NCBI GenBank assembly: GCA_946886875.1
Contig: CAMPJN010000051.1
Location: forward strand, 1-14,726
DNA length: 14,726 nt
Source of the DNA: an uncultured Pseudomonas sp.
Lineage (GTDB): Bacteria > Pseudomonadota > Gammaproteobacteria > Pseudomonadales > Pseudomonadaceae
Reading direction: 5' to 3'
In this document: positions 7,071 through 13,800 of the stretch, piece by piece
How the letters are laid out: every line of letters begins with the position of its first letter
How positions within the stretch are numbered: position 1 is the first letter of the stretch
Notes under the pieces: generated by a model
Told to the model about the DNA's origin: nothing
Seen by the model: only the letters and a program-made list of their open reading frames with translations
The model's database searches: none
Program-made: the position numbers and the translations under genes

Positions 7071-8477
7071 ATGAGCCTGAACGACCACTGGATGCGGCGC
7101 GACCTGAATGTGCTCTGGCATCCCTGCACTCAGATGAAGGATCACGAACAGCTGCCGCTGGTGCCGATCAAACGCGGCGAAGGAGTCTGGCTGGAGGACT
7201 TCGACGGCAAACGCTACCTGGATGCCGTCAGCTCCTGGTGGGTCAATGTGTTCGGCCACGCCAACCCGCGGATCAACCAGCGCATCAAGGATCAGGTCGA
7301 TCAACTGGAGCACGTGATCCTCGCCGGCTTCAGCCACGCGCCGGTGATCGAGCTGTCCGAACGCCTGGTCAAGCTGACCCCGGCCGGCCTGGACCGGGTG
7401 TTCTACGCCGACAACGGTTCCTCGTGCATCGAAGTCGCGCTGAAGATGAGCTTTCACTACTGGCTGAACGTCGGCAAACCGGCGAAAAAACGCTTCGTCA
7501 CCCTGAGCAACAGCTACCACGGCGAAACCATCGCGGCCATGTCGGTCGGCGATGTCGGCCTGTTTACCGACACCTACAAAGCGCTGCTGCTCGACACCAT
7601 CAAGGTACCCAGCCCGGACTGCTATTTCCGCCCGGACGGCATCAGCTGGGAAGATCACTCGCGGGCGATGTTCGCCCATATGGAGCAAACCCTCGCCGAG
7701 CACAGCCACGAGGTCGCGGCTGTGATAGTCGAGCCGCTGATCCAGGGTGCCGGCGGTATGCGCATGTACCACCCGATCTACCTCAAGCTGCTGCGCGAAG
7801 CCTGCGACCGTTATGGCGTACACCTGATCCACGACGAGATCGCCGTCGGCTTCGGCCGTACCGGCAGCATGTTCGCCTGTGAGCAAGCCGGCATCACCCC
7901 GGACTTCCTCTGCCTGTCCAAGGCGCTGACCGGCGGCTATCTGCCACTGGCCGCCTGCCTGACCACCGACACCGTGTACCAGGCGTTCTACGACGACTAC
8001 AACACCCTGCGCGCGTTTCTCCACTCGCACAGCTACACCGGTAACCCGCTGGCCTGCGCCGCCGCGCTGGCGACCCTGGATATCTTCGAGCAGGACGATG
8101 TGATCGAGGCCAATAAAGCCCTGTCCGCACGTATGGCCACCGCCACCGCGCATCTGGCCGAGCATGCGCATGTCGCCGAAGTACGCCAGACCGGCATGGC
8201 CCTGGCCATCGAGATGGTCGAGGACAAAGCCAGCAAGACCGCCTATCCCTGGCAGCAGCGCCGCGGCCTCAAGGTCTACCAGCACGCTCTGGAACGCGGC
8301 GCCCTGCTGCGACCCCTGGGTAGCGTGGTCTATCTGTTACCGCCTTACGTGATCAGCCTCGAACAGATCGACTTCCTCGCCGAGGTAGCCAGCGAAGGCA
8401 TCGATATCGCCACCCGCACCTCTGTCAGCGTGGCGCAGGGCAATACCCAGTATCCGGACTTTCGCGATCCGGGTTGA
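7071..8477 (+). CDS. bioA: adenosylmethionine-8-amino-7-oxononanoate aminotransferase
   Basis: BioA transfers an amino group from S-adenosylmethionine to 8-amino-7-oxononanoate, giving 7,8-diaminononanoate in biotin synthesis; it is a cytosolic PLP enzyme of class III aminotransferases. Started at ATG 7071 it is 468 residues. Diagnostic BioA blocks are LWHPCTQMKDH (15-25), SSWWVNVFGH (54-63), HDEIAVGFGRTG (254-265, PLP-ring Asp255) and LSKALTGGYLPLAA with the Schiff-base lysine at 284. The HPCTQM block and the WW pair separate BioA from other class III transaminases. The frame stays open upstream to ATG 6984, but the extra 29 residues match nothing in the family, and GAGAG at 7061-7065 stands 5 bases before 7071. 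No other bio gene is nearby; in Pseudomonas bioBFHCD is elsewhere. A repeat, not a clear terminator, follows. Confidence 0.96.
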   Translation: MSLNDHWMRRDLNVLWHPCTQMKDHEQLPLVPIKRGEGVWLEDFDGKRYLDAVSSWWVNVFGHANPRINQRIKDQVDQLEHVILAGFSHAPVIELSERLVKLTPAGLDRVFYADNGSSCIEVALKMSFHYWLNVGKPAKKRFVTLSNSYHGETIAAMSVGDVGLFTDTYKALLLDTIKVPSPDCYFRPDGISWEDHSRAMFAHMEQTLAEHSHEVAAVIVEPLIQGAGGMRMYHPIYLKLLREACDRYGVHLIHDEIAVGFGRTGSMFACEQAGITPDFLCLSKALTGGYLPLAACLTTDTVYQAFYDDYNTLRAFLHSHSYTGNPLACAAALATLDIFEQDDVIEANKALSARMATATAHLAEHAHVAEVRQTGMALAIEMVEDKASKTAYPWQQRRGLKVYQHALERGALLRPLGSVVYLLPPYVISLEQIDFLAEVASEGIDIATRTSVSVAQGNTQYPDFRDPG

Positions 8478-8484
8478 CGTCATC

Positions 8485-8520
8485 CACCCTACGGAAACCG
8501 GTGCGCACGGCGCACCCTAC
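8485..8520. repeat. hairpin repeat between bioA and rsmE (GTAGGGTGCGC type)
   Basis: CACCCTAC occurs at 8485-8492 and again at 8513-8520. Between them GGTGCGC (8500-8506) and GCGCACC (8510-8516) form a perfect 7-bp stem with an ACG loop. On the minus strand it reads GTAGGGTGCGCC, which I recognise as a common intergenic repeat core in pseudomonads. It fills most of the 80-base gap. Confidence 0.6.
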
Positions 8521-8557
8521 CGCTAGAATTCGCGCCTTTGCCCCAGGTTCACCTCTT

Positions 8558-9277
8558 ATGCGCCTATCCCGTTTCTTTATCGATGCTCCGCTGGCCCTCG
8601 GCCAACACCAGTTACCGGAAGCCCAGGCCCACTATATCGGCCGTGTGCTGCGCCATGCCGTCGGCGATGCAGTGCAGCTGTTCGATGGCAGTGGCCAGGA
8701 ATTTCTCGGCGAGCTGATCGAGGTCGGCAAGAAGACGGTTCAGGTGGAGTTACGCGAATCCTTTACCGGCCTCGCCGAATCGCCTTTGCGCATCCATCTG
8801 GGTCAGGGTTTGTCCCGGGGCGAGCGCATGGACTGGGCGATCCAGAAAGCCAGTGAACTGGGCGCCAATGAGATCAGCCCGATCCTCAGCGAGCGCTGCG
8901 AGGTACGCCTGAAGGACGAGCGCGCCGACAAGCGCATGGCGCACTGGCGACAGATCGCGATCAGCGCCTGTGAGCAGTGCGGGCGCTCGGTGATTCCACT
9001 GATTCATCCGCCGATCAGCCTGGCCGACTGGCTGCTGCAAGTTGAAGCCGAGCTGAAACTGGTGCTGCACCCGGTCGCCGAGCCCAGGGCCAGCCACGCG
9101 TCACCTCGCTCTCTGGCCATGCTGATCGGCCCCGAAGGCGGTCTGACTGACGCCGAAGTCGAACAGGCGAAAGGTGCTGGATTTCACGCTGCGCGCCTCG
9201 GCCCGCGGGTATTGCGCACCGAAACCGCACCGGTGGTGGCGCTAAGCGTGGCGCAGCAGTTGTGGGGGGATTTGTAG
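8558..9277 (+). CDS. rsmE: 16S rRNA (uracil(1498)-N3)-methyltransferase
   Basis: RsmE methylates N3 of U1498 of 16S rRNA in the assembled 30S subunit, using S-adenosylmethionine. The 239-residue product starts MRLSRFFID, followed by a PUA-like N-terminal domain with HYIGRVLRHAVGD (25-37), then the SPOUT methyltransferase domain: GLSRGERMDWAIQKASELG (84-102), SERCEV, EQCGRS (139-144), and the knotted SAM site LIGPEGGLTDAE (189-200) plus LGPRVLRTETAP (214-225). The frame is open back to 8474, but those 28 residues lie in the repeat and are not part of the family, so ATG 8558 is chosen. The Shine-Dalgarno is weak (AGG, 10 bases away). TAGAAT at 8524-8529 looks like a -10, with no clear -35, so bioA read-through remains possible. 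It converges with chpC. Confidence 0.95.
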   Translation: MRLSRFFIDAPLALGQHQLPEAQAHYIGRVLRHAVGDAVQLFDGSGQEFLGELIEVGKKTVQVELRESFTGLAESPLRIHLGQGLSRGERMDWAIQKASELGANEISPILSERCEVRLKDERADKRMAHWRQIAISACEQCGRSVIPLIHPPISLADWLLQVEAELKLVLHPVAEPRASHASPRSLAMLIGPEGGLTDAEVEQAKGAGFHAARLGPRVLRTETAPVVALSVAQQLWGDL

Positions 9278-9279
9278 GC

Positions 9280-9342
9280 TGGGTTAGCGGTGCGCAAAGC
9301 CGGCCTGCATTCGACACGGATACTCGGCCGCTGCGTAACCCG
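9280..9342. repeat. long imperfect inverted repeat between convergent rsmE and chpC
   Basis: GGGTTA (9281-9286) and TAACCC (9336-9341) close a roughly 60-base structure; inner GCCGGCC (9299-9305) and CGGCCG (9325-9330) can also pair. It begins right after the rsmE stop. Its outer halves match the element at 5623-5667, but the loop is longer. No T-run is present, yet it is the only candidate structure separating the two convergent genes. Confidence 0.5.
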
Positions 9343-9374
9343 AAGCTTATACCTTGCGGCTTGCCGCCATTACT

Positions 9375-9845
9375 TCAAATCATCCCGGCATCCGCGAGCT
9401 TTTGCTCAAGACCGATCAGGTCGGGGATTTTCAGTATTTCTTCGCCGATGCTCACCGCATCCAGTTCCAGAGGTTCCAAGTGCACGCCGGCGTGTTGCAG
9501 GTCGGGGCCGACCTTGATCGAGCGGGGAATACCTTGCACCAACAGGGCGATGAACTTCACCGTCGGCCGGCCGCCCAGGGCATTGATCACCGCTATCCGC
9601 GCATCCGCCGACACCTCACTACGACCACCGGAAGCCGCCTCGAACGACAACAAAGGCAATCGTAGGTCGCGCCAGGCGATCTGACCGAGAAACCAGTCAG
9701 GCATCCCTTCGCTGGTTTGCGGCGCGCGATAAGGGATCAGCTCGGCGATAGCCACGTTCGGCAGCAGCAGCAGGCGATCGGCCAGGGGCACCATCAAGCT
9801 GGTCAGACTGCTTACAGCATTCGGCGTGGCTACGGCTTTGCTCAT
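9375..9845 (-). CDS. chpC: CheW-like protein ChpC of the Pil-Chp chemosensory system
   Basis: The 156-residue product is a CheW-type adaptor expected to couple a receptor to the ChpA kinase at the inner membrane. The sequence shows VSSLTSLMVPLADRLLLLPN, then VAIAELIPYRAP, a conserved GQIAWRDLRLPLLSFEA, and IAVINALGGRPTVKFIALLVQG, the pattern of a CheW beta-barrel (strand, variable loop, W-R-x-x-x-P-L). Identity as ChpC rests on this fold and its place directly after chpB; sequence alone would only say CheW-like. ATG 9845 is chosen; AGAGGA (minus strand, 9860-9855) lies 9 bases before it. The frame continues to 9995 but would overlap chpB by over 100 bases with a product unlike the family. It starts 34 bases after chpB and should be co-transcribed. 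No chpD or chpE follows. Confidence 0.88.
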   Translation of the reverse strand: MSKAVATPNAVSSLTSLMVPLADRLLLLPNVAIAELIPYRAPQTSEGMPDWFLGQIAWRDLRLPLLSFEAASGGRSEVSADARIAVINALGGRPTVKFIALLVQGIPRSIKVGPDLQHAGVHLEPLELDAVSIGEEILKIPDLIGLEQKLADAGMI

Positions 9846-9861
9846 TGAAAAACATCCTCTA

Positions 9862-9876
9862 CGGGGCGATGCCCCG
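9862..9876 (-). other. small hairpin in the chpB-chpC spacer
   Basis: CGGGGC (9862-9867) and GCCCCG (9871-9876) form a perfect 6-bp stem with a 3-base loop within the 34-base spacer, just upstream of the chpC Shine-Dalgarno on the minus strand. It has no T-run, so it could tune chpC translation or mRNA stability rather than terminate. Effect unknown. Confidence 0.4.
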
Positions 9877-9879
9877 ACG

Positions 9880-10899
9880 TTAACTGCACTGTTCGGCCAA
9901 GTGGCTGACCAATGCCCCGGCCAGCTCGCGGGGATCGGCGCTATAGCTGCTATAGCCGCCTTCGCGCAGATTGTCGGGCATGCTCGGTGCGGCACAGGTG
10001 TCGGCGCGCTGGGTCCAGATCAGGCCGCCCTGGCGGCGCACGTACGCGGCGGCGGCGCTACCGTCGCTGCCCATACCGCTGAAGGCGATAACCCCACAGA
10101 GCCCGGCGAAATGTTGCGCCAGGTTGAGCATCATCTGGTCGATCGAGGGGCTGTAGGGTTCCGGCCAGGCACGCCCGGTGAGTTGCATGGCGCCTTCGTC
10201 GTTGAAGTTCAGCTCGGAACCTATGGGTGCCACCACTACCTCGCCACAGCGCACAGTGTCGCCATGGCGCGCCGCGTTGACATGCCATTGGCTATGCCGG
10301 CCCACCGCTTGCGGCAGGGCCGCTTCGAAACTGGCATCGATATGCTGGGCGTAGACGAAGCCCACCGGCAAGCCGCCGGGCAAGGCATCGAGAAATTCCT
10401 TCACCGCTTCCGGGCCACCCAGGGACGCTGCCAACAACCACACTTGCCGAGCGGGTTCGCCAGCAGTCAGTGGAGTTCCTGCCAGTGCCGCGGGAAGGTC
10501 CAGGCGCGCTGGACGCGAAGCGTCTTCGAGCAATGCCTGCAGGCCAGGCCCGATCGCCAGGGACGGATCGCCGACCAGTTTTTTCAACTTGCCGAACAGA
10601 CGCCGCTCCCAACGCGGATAATTTTCCGAGTGCCGCTCGGGGGCATGGCCCTCGCCGAACAGGACGGGCGCACTGACCCGCTCCAGCAAGCTGTCGACCA
10701 GCGGCGAATCTTCCGAGAGCGCCAGGTCGACCAGCCACAGGTCGGTCTCGCACGCGCTCAGGGTTTCTTCGTCCAGGCGCGCCGGGTCGCTGTTGAGTAC
10801 CACTTGATAACCACTGTTGGTCAAAGCCTGCTGCAGCACATGGCGCTGCAACGAGGTATCGGCAATGACAGCAATACGTGCTGCGGTTTTATCTGTCAT
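9880..10899 (-). CDS. chpB: CheB-type protein-glutamate methylesterase ChpB of the Pil-Chp system
   Basis: ChpB is expected to remove methyl groups from glutamates of the chemoreceptor PilJ, resetting signalling to ChpA. The 339-residue protein has an N-terminal receiver-like domain (about 1-120), a linker, and a C-terminal CheB esterase domain (about 150-339). The catalytic triad is visible: Ser159 in AASLGGPEA, His186 in AQHID, Asp279 in SGMGSDG. The receiver looks eroded: the usual acidic pair reads IAD (only Asp14 remains), Asp58 in LVDLA is a possible phosphosite, and the conserved Lys after the fifth strand is not seen in APVLFGEGH. Activation by phosphorylation may thus differ from classical CheB. 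The start ATG at 10899 overlaps the chpA TGA (ATGA, 10899-10896), which points to translational coupling. The assignment to Chp rather than another chemotaxis set comes from the ChpA neighbour. Confidence 0.93.
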   Translation of the reverse strand: MTDKTAARIAVIADTSLQRHVLQQALTNSGYQVVLNSDPARLDEETLSACETDLWLVDLALSEDSPLVDSLLERVSAPVLFGEGHAPERHSENYPRWERRLFGKLKKLVGDPSLAIGPGLQALLEDASRPARLDLPAALAGTPLTAGEPARQVWLLAASLGGPEAVKEFLDALPGGLPVGFVYAQHIDASFEAALPQAVGRHSQWHVNAARHGDTVRCGEVVVAPIGSELNFNDEGAMQLTGRAWPEPYSPSIDQMMLNLAQHFAGLCGVIAFSGMGSDGSAAAAYVRRQGGLIWTQRADTCAAPSMPDNLREGGYSSYSADPRELAGALVSHLAEQCS

Positions 10900-13800
10900 G
10901 GGCGTTTATCCGGATGGCGATTGACCAGTTGTCCAATGAGTTCGAGTAACAACGACTCTTGATAAGGTTTACCGAGGTAGTCGTTGACCCCAATGGTCAT
11001 CGCCCGCTCGCGGTGTTTCTCACCGGTACGCGATGTGATCATGATGATTGGCAGATCCTTCAGGCGTTCGTCGTGGCGCACCAGGGTGGCCACTTCGAAG
11101 CCGTCCATGCGCGGCATTTCGATATCCAGCAACATGATGTCGGGCTTGTGCTCTTGCAATTGCGCGATGGCATCCACGCCGTCCTTCGCGGTCAGCACGT
11201 TCATGCCGTTACGCTCGAGCAGTCGGCTGGTGACCTTGCGCACGGTGACCGAGTCGTCGACCACCATGACCAGGGTCGGACGATCCGCTTCGATTTCTTC
11301 GGCGGTCGCGGCCTTGGTCAGCTGGCGCGGTTGGGTCTGGGTCAGCTGGTGGGCATGCAGCACGCGGATGGTCGCGAGCAGATCGAGAATCACCACCACG
11401 CGGCCGTCGCCGAGGATGGTCGCGCCTGAAATGCCATGCACGCCAGCGAACTGCGGACCGAGGCTCTTCACCACGATTTCCCGCGAGCCGGCCAGGGAGT
11501 CGACCTGCACCGCGACCGCATGCTCGCTGGAGCGCACCAGAATCACCGGCAGCGGCAGACTCTGACCAACCAGCTTGGGCTGCTGGCCGTTGTTCAGCAG
11601 GTCACCGAGGTAACGCAACTCGTAGGCTTGCCCGGCATATTCGAAACGCGGCGCATCGGGAGCGTAATAGGCTTCGAGCTCGTAGGGCGAAACCCGCACG
11701 ATACCTTCGATGGTGTTCAGCGGAATGGCGTAGAGGTCTTCGCCGGACAACACCATCAACGCGCGGTTGATCGATACGGTGAACGGCAGACGAATACGGA
11801 AGGTGGTACCGACACCGAGGTTGGAGTCGATGCTCATCGAACCACCGAGCTGTTTGACCTCGGAGTGCACCACGTCCATGCCCACGCCACGGCCGGAAAT
11901 CTGGGTGATTTTCTCGGCGGTGGAGAAGCCGGCTTCGAGGATGAATTGCAGCACTTCGTGATCGGTCAGATCGGAGTCTTCGTCCATCAAGCCACGTTCG
12001 ATGGCTTTGCGCCTGACCGCTTCGAGCTTGATCCCGCCGCCATCGTCGGACAGCGTCAGGACGATATCGCCACCTTCGCGGCCAAGACTCAAACGCACGG
12101 TGCCTTGCACCGGTTTGCCAGCGGCCTGGCGCACCGCGGCGGGCTCGATGCCATGGTCGACGGCATTGCGCAGCATGTGTTCGAGCGGCGCGACTATACG
12201 TTCGAGCACGGTACGGTCCATCTCGCCTTCGGCGTTGCCGACGACGAACTCGACCTGCTTGCCCAATTCGCCGGCAATCTGCCGGACAATCCGCCGTAAA
12301 CGCGGCACCAGGCGGTCGAAGGGCACCATGCGCGTACGCATCAGACCTTCCTGCAGCTCGGTGTTAACCCGCGCCTGTTGCAGCAACAGGGTTTCGGCAT
12401 CGCGATTACGCGCGGCCAGGGTTTCTTTCAGATCGAGCAAGTCGGATGCCGATTCGAACAGCGCACGCGACAGTTGCTGCAGCTGCGAATGGCGGTCCAT
12501 TTCCAGCGGATCGAAATCCTCGTAACCGACGCGCTCGGCCTCGGCCTGATAGCGACTGAGAATCTGCGCCTGGGTTTCAGTGTCCAGACGCCGCAGCTGG
12601 TCGCGCACCCGATCGATGGTCGCGTCCATTTCGCTGAGGGTGAAGCCGAAGTCGCTGACCTGCTGCTCGACCCGGCCGCGGAAGATCGAGGTCTCACCGG
12701 CCAGGTTGACCAGACCTTCGAGCAATTCCGCCGGAACCTTGACCAGCTCCTGCGGGGCGCGCCGGGAAGCGGCCTCTTGCGCAGCCTCCTGAGCACGACG
12801 CACGAACGGCAGCACCTTGGCTACCAGTTCCGCGGCTGGCGCGGTGCTGGCCGCCACTATCGGCGTCGTCAGGCTGACCTGGTTGGCGCTTTCGACCTCG
12901 CTGACCGCAGCGCTCGGGGCATCGCCAAGCAGACTGTTTTGCAGGCGCTGGCGTAATTGATCAGTTTCTTTCTGCAGCCCTTCGAAGGCCGACTGCACAT
13001 CGACGAACACGCTTTCCGGCCAGGGCGCGCCCTGGTTCTGCGCTTCGGTCAGGTGTTGTTCGAAGTCGTGGGTCAGATCCCCCAGGTGCTTCTGCCCAGC
13101 CAAGCGCGCGCCGCCCTTGAGGGTATGCAAAATGCGCAGCATGTCATCGATGGCGGCGGCGTCTTCACGATTGCCTTCCCAGCGACCGATGGCCTCTTCC
13201 ATGGCTTCCAGCAGCTCGTCGGCCTCCTCCATGAAGATGTCGAGGATTTCCGACTCAGTATCGTCCTCGCTGGTGCTCTCCGGTTCGCTTTCGGTCACCG
13301 CCTTGAGCTGCACCGCGGAGGGCATGCTCAACTGCTCGTCGGGGTTGGCGCGAAAACGTTTGATCGTTTCGATCAGCGCTTCGCCGTCCGGCACGGCGGC
13401 GTTGCCGCGCACCGCTTCGAGCATTTCCGCCAAGCGATCATGACAGGTCTGTAGCAGGACGAAGAGATCCGGACTGGCGCGCAAGCGGCCTTCGCCAAGC
13501 CCTTCGTAGAGAAACTCCAACTCGTGGGCCAGGTCGCCGATCTCGCGGATCTCAGCCATCCGCGCGCCGCCCTTGAGCGTGTGCAAATCGCGCTGTAGTG
13601 CTTCGAGCTCCAGGCTGTTGTCGACATCCTCCATCCAGCGCTGCAACGCGGCAGCGGAACTTTCGGCGATGTCGAAACCTTCTTCGAGGAAGATTTCCAC
13701 CAGCTCCGGATCGCGGTCGTCAACGGGCGCTTGCGGGACCGGCTCGGCCTCCAGAAGCGCAGCGAGCTGCTCGTCGGCGGGTTCGCTTATTGCCGGCTGC

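Noticed and set aside
6939..8285. 448-codon minus-strand open frame opposite bioA
   Set aside because: It lies wholly antisense to a clear bioA, encodes no recognisable domain, and its length follows from the GC-rich codon pattern of the real gene.
9826..10962. 378-codon plus-strand open frame opposite chpB
   Set aside because: Shadow of chpB, whose catalytic triad and operon overlap are clear.
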